From: Citrobacter arsenatis
GTDB lineage: Bacteria > Pseudomonadota > Gammaproteobacteria > Enterobacterales > Enterobacteriaceae
DNA: 64,000 bases
Assembly (NCBI RefSeq): GCF_004353845.1
Contig: NZ_CP037864.1
Span: 2,356,001-2,420,000, forward strand
Direction of reading: 5' to 3'
In this document: piece by piece, positions 1-7,902 of the stretch
Numbering within the stretch: the stretch's first letter is position 1
Layout of the letters: each line of letters begins with the position of its first letter
Translations under genes and position numbers: made by a program
Notes under the pieces: model-generated
What the model saw: the letters and a program-made list of their open reading frames with translations, nothing else
Told to the model about the DNA's origin: nothing
The model's database searches: none

Positions 1-2
1 AA

Positions 3-461
3 ATCCCGGATGCGCAAAAAGTCCGTATTTATATGGCTAACCCCGACCTGATGACGTACGGCTCCGGGAAGTACACAGGACTGATGATGCAGCACGCAGG
101 GGGATTAAACGTGGCGGCAGCCAGTGTGAAAGGCGCGCGTCAGGTGGCGCTGGAGCAGGTACTAGCGTGGGATCCGCAGGTGATTTTTGTCCAGGATCGC
201 TACCCGCAGGTGGTGACTGAAATCCAAAACGATCCTAACTGGCAGGGGATTGATGCGGTTAAAAATCATCGTGTCTGGTTGATGCCTGAATACGCCAAAG
301 CCTGGGGCTACCCGATGCCGGAGGCGTTGGCGATCGGTGAGCTGTGGATGGCCAAAAAACTGTATCCGGATGCTTATAAAAACGTGGATGTTGATGCGCA
401 GGCACAAGACTACTATCAGCGTTTTTATCGTGTGAACTGGCAGTCTGATGCAGCTAAGTAA
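3..461 (+). CDS. ABC importer periplasmic binding protein, 3' part (MolA/BtuF-like)
   Basis: The frame is open from the left edge of the window, so only the last 152 codons are present and the start and signal peptide lie outside. The sequence has the look of the C-terminal lobe of a helical-backbone (TroA/BtuF/FepB) binding protein: a segment MQHAGGLNVA, then the VLAWDPQVIFV strand typical of the second lobe, and a C-terminal WGYPMPEALAIGELWMAKKLYP helix. Such proteins deliver a metal complex, siderophore, cobalamin or oxyanion to a FecCD permease. The stop overlaps the following permease gene by 14 bases, so the three genes form one operon. The ATPase downstream resembles Haemophilus influenzae MolC, which makes molybdate or tungstate a plausible ligand; an iron-siderophore ligand cannot be excluded. 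Confidence 0.8.
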   Translation: MPDAQKVRIYMANPDLMTYGSGKYTGLMMQHAGGLNVAAASVKGARQVALEQVLAWDPQVIFVQDRYPQVVTEIQNDPNWQGIDAVKNHRVWLMPEYAKAWGYPMPEALAIGELWMAKKLYPDAYKNVDVDAQAQDYYQRFYRVNWQSDAAK

Positions 462-1452
462 TCGCCTGTTGCCTCAGCAACCACTCTTGATTGCGACGGT
501 TCTGTTGCTGGGCGTCAGTTCGCTGTGCCTCGGACAGTATCCGCTGTCGTTGCGTGAGGTGTTTTATCACCTGATGCACTTTAGCGATGCCGAAGGGATT
601 GCCGGTCAGGTTATCTGGACGGTCAGGCTACCGCGTATTCTGATGGCGCTGCTGGCGGGTGGCGCGCTGGGTTTGTGCGGCGCGACGCTGCAAGGGGTAT
701 TTCATAATCCGCTGGTCGACCCACATATAATCGGCGTGACCTCCGGGGCCGCTTTTGGCGGCACGCTGGCTATTCTGCTCGGCCTGTCGCCCTTGTTGAT
801 GATGGGCTCAACGTTTTTCTTCGGTCTGACGGCGTTGGTCCTGGTGTATGCCATTGCTGCGCTACAGGGGCTGGAAAATACGCTGGTGCTGATCCTGTCG
901 GGTATCATTTTGAGCGGTTTTTTTGCCGCGCTGGTGAGCCTGATTCAGTATCAGGCTGATACTGAAGAGACGTTGCCCAATATCGTGTTCTGGCTGCTGG
1001 GCAGCTTTGCGACGGCCAACTGGCATAAAGTTCTGTTGTTGGCGATCCCGGTTAGTATCGCCGCGACGGTTTTGTACCAGCTACGTTGGCGGATAAACCT
1101 GTTATCGCTCAATGACAAAGATGCCAGAGCGCTGGGCGTCGCGGTAGTTCCTCTGCGACGCAGCGTTTTGGTGTGCTGCGCATTTTTAGTCGCCGCTCAG
1201 GTGGCGGTTAGCGGCAGTATTGCCTGGGTTGGGTTGGTTATTCCGCATCTGGCGCGTTTGCTGGTGGGCGTTGATCATCGTCGTCTACTGCCGTGCGCTT
1301 TCTGGCTGGGGGGCGGTTTTATGATTGTGGTGGATGATATTGCGCGCACCCTGATGCACGCGGAGATACCTTTGGGGATCATCACCGCATTATTCGGCGC
1401 GCCGCTGTTTGCTTATCTACTCATCCGCTCCAGCCGCCGGGAGAAATTATGA
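448..1452 (+). CDS. FecCD/BtuC-type ABC transporter permease (MolB-like)
   Basis: A 334-residue polytopic membrane protein of the FecCD/BtuC family, which forms the homodimeric channel of type II importers. The family hallmarks are visible: VRLPRILMALLAGGALGLCGATLQGVFHNPL near residues 53-80 (RLPR, G-x-x-LQG, NPL), DPHIIGVTSGAA just after it, and the WVGLVIPHLARLLVG segment near residue 265 that forms the coupling helix to the ATPase. About ten membrane segments are expected. The start overlaps the binding-protein gene by 14 bases and the stop overlaps the ATPase start (ATGA), so translation is probably coupled. The substrate is inferred from the operon to be molybdate/tungstate or a chelated metal. 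Confidence 0.88.
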   Translation: MQLSNRLLPQQPLLIATVLLLGVSSLCLGQYPLSLREVFYHLMHFSDAEGIAGQVIWTVRLPRILMALLAGGALGLCGATLQGVFHNPLVDPHIIGVTSGAAFGGTLAILLGLSPLLMMGSTFFFGLTALVLVYAIAALQGLENTLVLILSGIILSGFFAALVSLIQYQADTEETLPNIVFWLLGSFATANWHKVLLLAIPVSIAATVLYQLRWRINLLSLNDKDARALGVAVVPLRRSVLVCCAFLVAAQVAVSGSIAWVGLVIPHLARLLVGVDHRRLLPCAFWLGGGFMIVVDDIARTLMHAEIPLGIITALFGAPLFAYLLIRSSRREKL

Positions 1453-2201
1453 AATCAGCCGCACTGCGCGTAAATCAGCTTACTTATGGATATCGTGCGC
1501 CGTTATTTGAACCGCTTACGTTCTGCTGCCAGAAAGGTGAGATCTGGGCTGTACTGGGACGTAACGGTCTGGGTAAAAGTACGCTGCTCGATACGCTCAC
1601 CGGCACGCTGCCTGCTTTAGGCGGCTGCGTTGAAAATGCGGGTGGGATAGGGATTGTGGCGCAACATTGTCAACTGCCATTTCCTTATACGGTGAGCGAC
1701 GTGGTGTTGATGGGGCGAGCACAGCACGTGAAGCTTTTTGCGCAACCGAGCCTGCAGGACCAACAAAGAGCGACGCAGGCGCTGGAGCAGTTAAATATCG
1801 CACAGCTTGCTTCCCGCTCGTTTAGCTCACTTTCAGGTGGGCAACAACAGTTGGTAATGATAGCCCGGTCTCTGGTGACGGAGTGTCAGATGCTGTTGCT
1901 CGATGAACCCTGTTCCGCGCTGGATCTTGCCAATCAGCAGGTGGTGCTGCAGCTCATCAGCGATCTGGCCCATCAGCAGGGATGCAGCATTCTCTTTTCG
2001 ACCCACGATCCGCTGCATGCGTTACAGATAGCCACTCATACGCTGCTGCTGCTTCCCGAAGGAGAATGGCGGGCAGGGCCAACGAATAGCATCGTGACGG
2101 AAGAGAATCTGTTCCTGGCCTATGGCTTACCGCTGCGAAAACTCAGCGTGGAGAACCACCACACGCCGTTTATCGCGCCGTTGTTTTCTATTCGTCGTTA
2201 A
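1449..2201 (+). CDS. ABC importer ATP-binding subunit (MolC-like)
   Basis: A 250-residue ABC ATPase that energises the preceding FecCD permease from the cytoplasmic side. All catalytic motifs are intact: Walker A GRNGLGKST near residues 37-45, Q-loop in GIVAQHC, signature LSGGQQQ near 130, Walker B MLLLDEP near 150, D-loop SALDL and switch histidine in STHD. The segment VSDVVLMGRAQHV and the SALDLANQ D-loop resemble, from memory, MolC (HI1470) of the molybdate/tungstate importer MolBCA more than FecE or BtuD; an alignment is needed to confirm. The ATG shares bases with the TGA of the permease gene. The 3' end overlaps the opposing ModA-like gene by 14 bases. Confidence 0.88.
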   Translation: MKSAALRVNQLTYGYRAPLFEPLTFCCQKGEIWAVLGRNGLGKSTLLDTLTGTLPALGGCVENAGGIGIVAQHCQLPFPYTVSDVVLMGRAQHVKLFAQPSLQDQQRATQALEQLNIAQLASRSFSSLSGGQQQLVMIARSLVTECQMLLLDEPCSALDLANQQVVLQLISDLAHQQGCSILFSTHDPLHALQIATHTLLLLPEGEWRAGPTNSIVTEENLFLAYGLPLRKLSVENHHTPFIAPLFSIRR

Positions 2202-2910
2202 GCGGTAAGAATCCTGCGGCGGTAAGGAACGCCTGCCCACTGCGGGAAAGTATGAATTCAACCAGCGCCATCACTTCTTGCGAGGCGTCAATCACCGCCA
2301 GTTGGTATTCGCAGCGAATATTGTGCTCATCAGGGATAGCCACGTAATGTACGTCGGGCTGGGCGCGCAGCGCGTGTGCGTAATGCGCGTAACCGATAAA
2401 CAGATCGGCGAACCCCTGGCGCAGAATCCAGGCGCTCGCCAGTTCTCCTTGTGGGATTCTTACCGTATCACGACCACCAACCAGCGGGATGGCGCGCGCC
2501 CGAAGCTGTTGCCCGAGTCCCGGTTCCAGTACATCCATGTTGTCGAAAAATGCCCTGGTATAGTCTCCGGAAGGATCGCAGCCGGGCGTTGATGTAGCTA
2601 TTCGCAGCGTTGGATCGCGCAGCAAATCCAGCCAACCACCGGCTCGGTTGCTTACCAGACTCAGTTGATTCCAGCTAAAGGTCTGCGTGAAGGCTGCTTT
2701 CTGCTGAGCCAGCAGGCGTTGCGGATGCTCCCGATTGGCCGAGGCAAAGAGCGTACAGGGTTCACCTGCTTCAATCCGCTCGCGCAATAAACCAGCCGGA
2801 CCATATTCCACCTTAACGTCTATTCCGCTCTGGTGCGTGAACTGGCTTAACAATGTGGTAAATGGCAGACGTAAACTGCCCGCGGCGAACAGGGTGATGG
2901 AAGAGGGCAT
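2188..2910 (-). CDS. ModA-like substrate-binding domain protein without signal peptide
   Basis: A 240-residue protein of the extracellular solute-binding family that includes ModA (molybdate binding). Visible family segments are ITLFAAGSLRLPF at the N-terminus (the AASL oxyanion-binding loop of ModA), VEYGPAGLLRERIEAGEPCTLFASAN (matching the GSSG-L--QIE-GAPADVFISA pattern) and a C-terminal FILSRSGQAFLTAAGF. The start at 2910 puts the mature-type sequence directly after Met, so no signal peptide is seen; an upstream start at 2970 would add 20 residues that also do not look like one. It converges with the MolBC-like operon. It may be a cytoplasmic oxyanion-binding protein; function beyond ligand binding is unknown. 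Confidence 0.75.
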   Translation of the reverse strand: MPSSITLFAAGSLRLPFTTLLSQFTHQSGIDVKVEYGPAGLLRERIEAGEPCTLFASANREHPQRLLAQQKAAFTQTFSWNQLSLVSNRAGGWLDLLRDPTLRIATSTPGCDPSGDYTRAFFDNMDVLEPGLGQQLRARAIPLVGGRDTVRIPQGELASAWILRQGFADLFIGYAHYAHALRAQPDVHYVAIPDEHNIRCEYQLAVIDASQEVMALVEFILSRSGQAFLTAAGFLPLNDE

Positions 2911-3058
2911 GGTATCCGATCTCTGGCGAAAGACATTATGTGAAGAAGATGAATGATACGTGCCGAGCATGAAAATTAGAATGATTTAGCGTATTGCTAT
3001 TGTAGCAATGTGGGAAATGATAAAATTAAAGATAAAAAGATAGTTTTGAAGGGAAATG

Positions 3059-3086
3059 GCACCAAATCGAAGAGATGATTTGGTGC
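3059..3086 (-). terminator. Hairpin at 3' end of tRNA-Val transcript
   Basis: An inverted repeat GCACCAAATC...GATTTGGTGC overlaps the encoded CCA end of the downstream tRNA. On the minus strand it is followed by CATTTCCCTTC and then a T-rich stretch. It can act as transcript end or processing signal. The T-tract is not immediate, so terminator strength is uncertain. Confidence 0.45.
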
Positions 3087-3157
3087 GTCCGAGTGGACTC
3101 GAACCACCGACCCCCACCATGTCAAGGTGGTGCTCTAACCAACTGAGCTACGGACGC
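3081..3157 (-). tRNA. tRNA-Val (GAC), second of tandem pair
   Basis: A 77-nt tRNA with encoded CCA. The acceptor stem is GCGTCCG/CGGACGC, the D-loop contains AGCTCAGTTGGTTAGAGC, the anticodon arm is CACCTTGACATGGTG with anticodon GAC, and the T-arm GGTTCGAGTCC is canonical. It corresponds to one of the valV/valW pair of E. coli. The anticodon arm matches the neighbouring copy at 3162-3238; the two differ mainly in acceptor and T-stem bases. Confidence 0.97.
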
Positions 3158-3161
3158 AATA

Positions 3162-3238
3162 TGGTGCGTTCAATTGGACTCGAACCAACGACCCCCACCA
3201 TGTCAAGGTGGTGCTCTAACCAACTGAGCTATGAACGC
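3162..3238 (-). tRNA. tRNA-Val (GAC), first of tandem pair
   Basis: A 77-nt tRNA with encoded CCA and anticodon GAC, read on the minus strand just upstream of its twin with a 4-nt spacer. The acceptor stem is GCGTTCA/TGAACGC and the T-arm GGTTCGAGTCC is intact. It is the promoter-proximal member of a two-tRNA transcript equivalent to valV-valW of E. coli. Confidence 0.97.
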
Positions 3239-3264
3239 AACGTTGTAGGTGACAACGGGGACGA

Positions 3265-3293
3265 ATATTAGCGGCACAGACCGAATGAGGCAA
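3265..3293 (-). promoter_or_regulatory. Sigma70 promoter of the tRNA-Val pair
   Basis: On the minus strand TTGCCT (3293-3288) and TAATAT (3270-3265) are separated by exactly 17 bases. The bases after the -10 box, TCGTCCCCG, form a GC-rich discriminator as expected for stringently controlled stable-RNA promoters. Position and spacing fit transcription of both tRNAs. Confidence 0.7.
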
Positions 3294-3436
3294 GAGGGAA
3301 ATCGCATTTTTCTTCCTGAACTCACGCGATTGCAGAGTAATTAAGCAAGTTGATTATATTTTGTTGATTTTGCAGCGTGTTTTTTATTCAGGCTGTGCGC
3401 TGGGGGCATAATGAGCGGTTTAAATTACAGGGAGAC

Positions 3437-3919
3437 TTAGACTTTAAGTGCGGCAAGGATCGCGGTTTCTATTTTCTCCGGGGTAGTGAAGGGGGCAAAA
3501 CGCTTGAGTGGTTTGCCGTCACGCCCGATCAGAAACTTAGTGAAGTTCCATTTGATCCGCCCACCCAACATGCCGGGTAATTCGGCTTTCAGGTAACGAA
3601 ACACCGGATGTGTAGCGGCACCGTTGACTTCCACTTTCTCAAACATCGGGAAGCTCACACCATAGTTGATATGGCAGGTTTGCGCGATTTCGTCGGCCCC
3701 GCCGGGTTCCTGATTTCCAAACTGGTTGCAGGGGAAACCAAGCACCATCAGACCCTGTGCGGCGTATTTCTTGTAGAGCGCTTCAAGGCCTGCATATTGT
3801 GGCGTGAAACCACAATGGCTGGCGGTATTAACCACCAGAACCAGTTTGCCAGCATAGTCGACCATAGAAATGGGCTGGCCGTGCAGACTGGTGGCAGAAA
3901 GTTGATAAAAGGTGGCCAT
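3437..3919 (-). CDS. Glutathione peroxidase family thiol peroxidase
   Basis: A 160-residue thiol peroxidase of the GPx family, reducing hydrogen and organic peroxides in the cytoplasm with thioredoxin or glutathione. The catalytic cysteine lies in NTASHCGFTPQY near residue 36, the conserved glutamine and tryptophan in LGFPCNQFGNQEPG and IKWNFTKFLIGRDG. The second Cys within GFPCNQF is the resolving position of thioredoxin-dependent members. It is shorter than E. coli BtuE (183 residues) and lacks the BtuE insertion, so it is a different paralogue. The start at 3919 is preceded by GAGG at good distance; the longer reading to 3952 has no such support. It stands alone, downstream of the GAPDH gene on the same strand with a gap of about 300 bases. 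Confidence 0.88.
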   Translation of the reverse strand: MATFYQLSATSLHGQPISMVDYAGKLVLVVNTASHCGFTPQYAGLEALYKKYAAQGLMVLGFPCNQFGNQEPGGADEIAQTCHINYGVSFPMFEKVEVNGAATHPVFRYLKAELPGMLGGRIKWNFTKFLIGRDGKPLKRFAPFTTPEKIETAILAALKV

Positions 3920-4218
3920 GCCGGAATCCTCAAAGAAGGTCGCAGTACTCATTTTGCCTGCGCGGAACTGGTTTCACTTCGCGATTCTTTATTATGGTCG
4001 CAACCGTCGGATTAATAAACTGACCATGGAAGCGATGGCGATTTATTATTTTGTCGGGCAAGGGCTAGTTTTTTCAATGTGTCCCACTGGCAATAAGGTC
4101 AGGTGACGACGAAAAGGAGGAAATATTACGTCGTGCGCGGTTGTCACTTGTATATCGCAGTGACAGATATAGAAAATCCACGGCAGGCGTGGATTTAGAA
4201 GATGTTTGAGGGCAGGGG

Positions 4219-5229
4219 TTAGCGTTCGCGCGTTGCCATTAACAGCGCCAGGTCGACAAGGCGATTGGAGAATCCCCATTCGTTGTCGTACCACGCCAAA
4301 ATTTTGACCATATTCCCGCCAATTACCAGCGTTGACAGGCCGTCGATAATGGACGAACGCGGGTCACCCTGATAGTCGCTTGAGACGAGCGGTTCATCGC
4401 TATAGCCGAGGATCCCTTTCAGTGGCCCCGTTGCGGCTGCATCGCGAAATGCGTTATTAACCTCTTCTGCCGTTACATCCCGCTCAAGCGTGACGGTCAG
4501 GTCGACAATGGACACCACCGGAACCGGTACGCGCAGCGAGTACCCGGTTAAGCGTCCATCCAACTCAGGGATGACTTTGCCAAGCGCCTTCGCGGCCCCG
4601 CTGGAGTAAGGCACAATCGATAGCGCAGCGGCGCGGGCACCACGCAGGTCTTTTTCCGGCTGATCGTGCAGCGCCTGGCTGTTGGTGTAGGCGTGGGTGG
4701 TGTTCATCAAACCATGCTTAATACCAAAGTGCTGGTGCAGAACCTGCGCGGCAGGCGCCAGACCGTTGGTGGTGCAGCTACCATTGCTGACGACAAAGTG
4801 TTTATCCGGGGAGTAGAGCCCATCGTTCACGCCCATCACGATGGTTAAATCGTCGTTTTTACCGGGAGCGGAGATAATCACACGCTTTGCGCCGCCGCTG
4901 TGGATATGTACCGCCGCCTTGTCACGGTCAGTGAAGAAGCCGGTGGCTTCAATGACGATATCAACGTCACGCTGACGCCACGGGATATTGGCGGGGTCGC
5001 GTTCGCTGAACACGGTAATGGAGTTACCGTCAACCACCAGTTGCCCCTCACCAGCGGTGACGTTGGCGTCGAGTGTACCGAGCAGCGAGTCGTATTTAAG
5101 CAGATGCGCCAGCGTTTTACTGTCTGTCAGATCGTTGATTGCCACAATCTGAATATCCGGGTTACCCAGTGCTGCTCGCAAAACGTTACGTCCGATACGG
5201 CCAAAACCGTTAATACCGACCTTTACCAT
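4219..5229 (-). CDS. Glyceraldehyde-3-phosphate dehydrogenase paralogue
   Basis: A 336-residue phosphorylating GAPDH. The NAD-binding GINGFGRIGR is at residues 5-14, INDL near 31-34 carries the Asp typical of NAD-preferring enzymes, the catalytic cysteine is in SNGSCTTN near 150, and the catalytic His lies in the following NTTHAYTNSQ segment. The second cysteine usually found four residues after the catalytic one (CTTNC) is Gly here. It differs enough from E. coli GapA and Epd to be a distinct, probably acquired paralogue. Start at 5229 has a strong AAGGAG. It lies 78 bases downstream of a DJ-1/AraC regulator gene on the same strand, so the two may be co-transcribed. Physiological role unknown; some such paralogues serve arsenate resistance, but no ars gene is nearby. 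Confidence 0.9.
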   Translation of the reverse strand: MVKVGINGFGRIGRNVLRAALGNPDIQIVAINDLTDSKTLAHLLKYDSLLGTLDANVTAGEGQLVVDGNSITVFSERDPANIPWRQRDVDIVIEATGFFTDRDKAAVHIHSGGAKRVIISAPGKNDDLTIVMGVNDGLYSPDKHFVVSNGSCTTNGLAPAAQVLHQHFGIKHGLMNTTHAYTNSQALHDQPEKDLRGARAAALSIVPYSSGAAKALGKVIPELDGRLTGYSLRVPVPVVSIVDLTVTLERDVTAEEVNNAFRDAAATGPLKGILGYSDEPLVSSDYQGDPRSSIIDGLSTLVIGGNMVKILAWYDNEWGFSNRLVDLALLMATRER

Positions 5230-5307
5230 GATCAACTCCTTATCTGTTGTCTGTTGAACTAATCTAGGCCGGTCACCAGTTGGCGTAAATGACAAAAAAG
5301 GATCACT

Positions 5308-6288
5308 TTACGCCATTTTGCGACAGTGAAAACGTTGGCGATATTCACCGGGTGTCAGGTGAAGTTGTTTTTCAAACAGTCGTCGCAGGTTAATACTGCT
5401 GCCAAATCCTGTCTGTTCGGCGATACGCTCCAGCGTCTCGTTGGTCTGCTCCAGACGCTGCCGGGCAGCGGCGAGGCGGGCTTCTGCGACGTAGCGCGCC
5501 GGAGACGCGCCGGTTTCCCGGGTAAACACGCGGGTGAAATTACGCGGGCTCATGGCGACTTTTTCCGCCAGTTTATCTACGCTGAGGTCGGCGGTGAGGT
5601 TCACGAGCAGCCAGGCTAGCAGATCGTTAATCGGGCCCAGAGTGCTGGTCTGTTGAAGATTGTAGCGGCTAAACTGCAGTTGGCCCCCGGGGCGGCGCAG
5701 GTACATGACGAAGTCCTGGGCGACGTCGCGCGCAAGGCTAAAGCCGTAGTCCTCTTCAACCAGCGCTAGCGTCAGGTCGAAGCCGGAGCTGACGCCGCCT
5801 GAGGTCCAGATGTGTTCATCCTGAATATAGAGCGGACCGCCTTCGACGTGCACATTAGGGAATTCTGCCTGCATGGCTTCCAGCAGTTTCCAGTGGGTGG
5901 TGGCGCGTCTGCCGTCCAGCAGTCCGGTTTGTGCCAGCAGCATCGCGCCGCCGCAAATGGAAGCAATGCGGCGGGCATGGGGAGCGGCAAGGCGCAGCCA
6001 GTCAGCTACCGCAATACCTTCCTGCGGGTTTTGACCTCTGCCAGTGATAATAATGGTATCGAGAGGCTCACGAGGATCTATTTCATGCAGGCGATGATCG
6101 GCCAGCAGATTTAAACCGGACTGACCATGAATGACCTGATGCGGCTGGGTTGTTGCTAGCTGGACCTGATAACAGAGGTCTGTAGCGCCTTGTGGATGCA
6201 GACGGTTGGCCTGCATCAGAATGTCGGCAATACCAGCGGATTCGAACAACATGCCGCCATCCGGTACAATAATGAGTATTTTTTTCAT
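5308..6288 (-). CDS. GlxA/FtrA-type transcriptional regulator (DJ-1/PfpI + AraC HTH)
   Basis: A 326-residue regulator. Residues 1-190 form a DJ-1/PfpI (class I amidotransferase-like) sensor domain with the nucleophile-elbow ICGGAMLLAQTGLL near 112 and the THW segment after it. Residues 220-320 are an AraC DNA-binding domain with two helix-turn-helix units: LAEKVAMSPRNFTRVF and ERIAEQTGFGSSINLRRLF. Family members such as GlxA, FtrA and CdhR respond to amino-group or choline/arginine-derived compounds. The likely targets are its own promoter and the GAPDH gene 78 bases downstream, an inference from position only. The start has no strong ribosome site but the sequence MKKILIIVPDGG is a normal family N-terminus. 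Confidence 0.85.
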   Translation of the reverse strand: MKKILIIVPDGGMLFESAGIADILMQANRLHPQGATDLCYQVQLATTQPHQVIHGQSGLNLLADHRLHEIDPREPLDTIIITGRGQNPQEGIAVADWLRLAAPHARRIASICGGAMLLAQTGLLDGRRATTHWKLLEAMQAEFPNVHVEGGPLYIQDEHIWTSGGVSSGFDLTLALVEEDYGFSLARDVAQDFVMYLRRPGGQLQFSRYNLQQTSTLGPINDLLAWLLVNLTADLSVDKLAEKVAMSPRNFTRVFTRETGASPARYVAEARLAAARQRLEQTNETLERIAEQTGFGSSINLRRLFEKQLHLTPGEYRQRFHCRKMA

Positions 6289-6655
6289 GTCCTAAAAAGT
6301 AATCTTTTTACATAATAAGTCAATAGTACATAAGTACGTCGAAAAAGACTTATGCCTGCCGCAAAGATATACCAGTACTCGCGGATGGTTTGATTTTTAC
6401 TGAATGGCTGGGATGGGAGAAAGAGAAGGGGCCGCGGCTGAAAGATACCTAACATGACGACATTAAAGACTATTTTAAAAACTAACCTAATGACCGATAT
6501 TCTTTAGGTGAGTGGTTAACTGGTATCATCGTGGATCAAATCATTAAGATAAGGGTTTTAATTAAAATAATTCCTTTCTGGATACCCGGATATATTTTTA
6601 TGACAGATTTATATAATAAAAATCTGTCATAATGCAAAGCGTCTTTAATTTATAA
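6289..6655. other. AT-rich intergenic region with one inverted repeat
   Basis: No gene is supported in these 367 bases. The region is AT-rich, carries the presumed promoter of the DJ-1/AraC gene at its left end, and contains an 11-bp perfect inverted repeat ATGACAGATTT...AAATCTGTCAT at 6600-6630 with a 9-base AT loop. Neither side of that repeat has a clear T-tract directly after the stem, so it is not a convincing terminator. Confidence 0.6.
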
Positions 6656-7372
6656 TTAGAGATTTGCCACGTTGTGATATACTTTCTGAACATCATCGTC
6701 ATCTTCAAGGGCATCGACAAGTCCTTCAAAGATTTCTAAATCTTCTGGTGATAGTTCAATTTCTGACTGAGCAATCATTTCTAATTCTGTTGTTGTGAAT
6801 TCAGTAATTCCAGCTGCTTTTAGTGCTGCAATACCTTTGTGAAGGTCTGTAGATTCAGTATAAATAACGATGTTGCCTTCTTCTTCGGTTACATCGCGAA
6901 CGTCAACTTCAGCATCAAGCAAAATTTCAAAAATATGGTCTGGATCTGTGCCTTTAAATACAATGACTCCAGTATTGTCAAACATATAGCTGACAGCACC
7001 TGCCGCACCAATATTCCCGCCTTTTTTATTGAAAATGTTGCGGACATTAGCAATCGTACGGTTAACATTTGAAGTCAGCGTTTCAGCGATAACCATTGAA
7101 CCACTTGGTCCAAAACCTTCATAACGCCCTTGTACGAACGTTTCATCGCTGCCGCCTTTGGCTTTATCAATGGCTTTATCAATTACGTGCTTTGGAACCT
7201 GCGCTTGTTTCGCACGTTCAATAACAAATTTCAAAGATGTGTTTAATTCTGGATCGGGTTCGCCTTGTTTAGCAGCAGCATAGATTTCCACACCAAACTT
7301 TGCATATATATTAGATGTTGCACCGTCTTTAGCCGTTTTTTTAGCAACAATGTTTGCCCATTTACGTCCCAC
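6656..7372 (-). CDS. yeeN: YebC/PmpR-family protein, YeeN type
   Basis: A 238-residue member of the YebC/TACO1 family, the same length as E. coli YeeN and, from memory, nearly the same sequence (N-terminus MGRKWANIVAKKTAKDGAT, C-terminus DDDDVQKVYHNVANL). YebC-type proteins act in the cytoplasm, relieving ribosome stalling at proline-rich stretches and, in some species, as transcription regulators. This branch (MGRKWANI, VPKHVIDKAIDKAKGG) is the type common in streptococci and bacilli, distinct from enterobacterial YebC. The gene is clearly more AT-rich than its neighbours, agreeing with transfer. The start is GTG at 7372 with GAGGA seven bases upstream. In K-12 yeeN lies near the asn tRNA genes; here it sits elsewhere. 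Confidence 0.92.
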   Translation of the reverse strand: MGRKWANIVAKKTAKDGATSNIYAKFGVEIYAAAKQGEPDPELNTSLKFVIERAKQAQVPKHVIDKAIDKAKGGSDETFVQGRYEGFGPSGSMVIAETLTSNVNRTIANVRNIFNKKGGNIGAAGAVSYMFDNTGVIVFKGTDPDHIFEILLDAEVDVRDVTEEEGNIVIYTESTDLHKGIAALKAAGITEFTTTELEMIAQSEIELSPEDLEIFEGLVDALEDDDDVQKVYHNVANL

Positions 7373-7902
7373 TGGAATGTCCTCTTCGAAAATACATTTA
7401 CATTATTGGCAGGTAAATAACCTGCACGTTTCTCTGTTATATTATATCATGATATGTAAATATTCGTCTATGAGAATTAAAAATATCCCGGTTTTACTGA
7501 GTGTAACTTTAATTCTATCAATCGTTAACATTGTGGATAAGCTATTTACGAATTGTTTCTGGTTCTTTTTTAACCCTTAATATTTGAACTGCAACCACAA
7601 TACGTAAGACAAGAGAAGCAAAACCGATGGTACTGACAAATACCCACTATTAAACGTGCTGCTGAGCTGTTTGCAGATTGCAAACGGTCATTGGTGAGGC
7701 TTGAACAGTTGCTGTGGCTACAATAAAAAGTCCTTCAGCATCAAGTGATAAGAGCATAACTTATTCCCTATGCCGTAAATTGATGCCTACCTGGAAGAGT
7801 CGTTGGAATCTGACACAAACCATTTTACGCTGTGCATCACGTAGACTGGAATTCGGTTCCGAAGGTTATAGAATAATCACTTATTTCTCAGGGAAGGCGA
7901 TA
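7373..7902. other. AT-rich intergenic region without supported gene
   Basis: These 530 bases separate yeeN from the next gene. The AT-rich half next to yeeN holds its promoter region. An open frame from 7714 runs in phase into the next gene, but its residues are unlike a natural N-terminus and a good ribosome site occurs only at 7903. Short stretches look like eroded coding sequence but none can be named. Confidence 0.5.

Noticed and set aside
3081..3238. tRNA-Val as attachment site of an integrated element
   Set aside because: No integrase gene and no duplicated tRNA 3' end were found in the window.
3056..3271. ORF across the tRNA-Val pair on the plus strand
   Set aside because: It is the complement of two tRNA genes; the repeated peptide reflects the tandem tRNAs.
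6600..6630. Inverted repeat ATGACAGATTT...AAATCTGTCAT as terminator of yeeN
   Set aside because: The bases after the stem on the minus strand are A-rich, not T-rich, so an intrinsic terminator is not supported.
7714..7902. N-terminal extension of the unknown gene to 7714
   Set aside because: No ribosome site at 7714 and residues unlike a natural N-terminus; GGAAGG at 7891 favours 7903.
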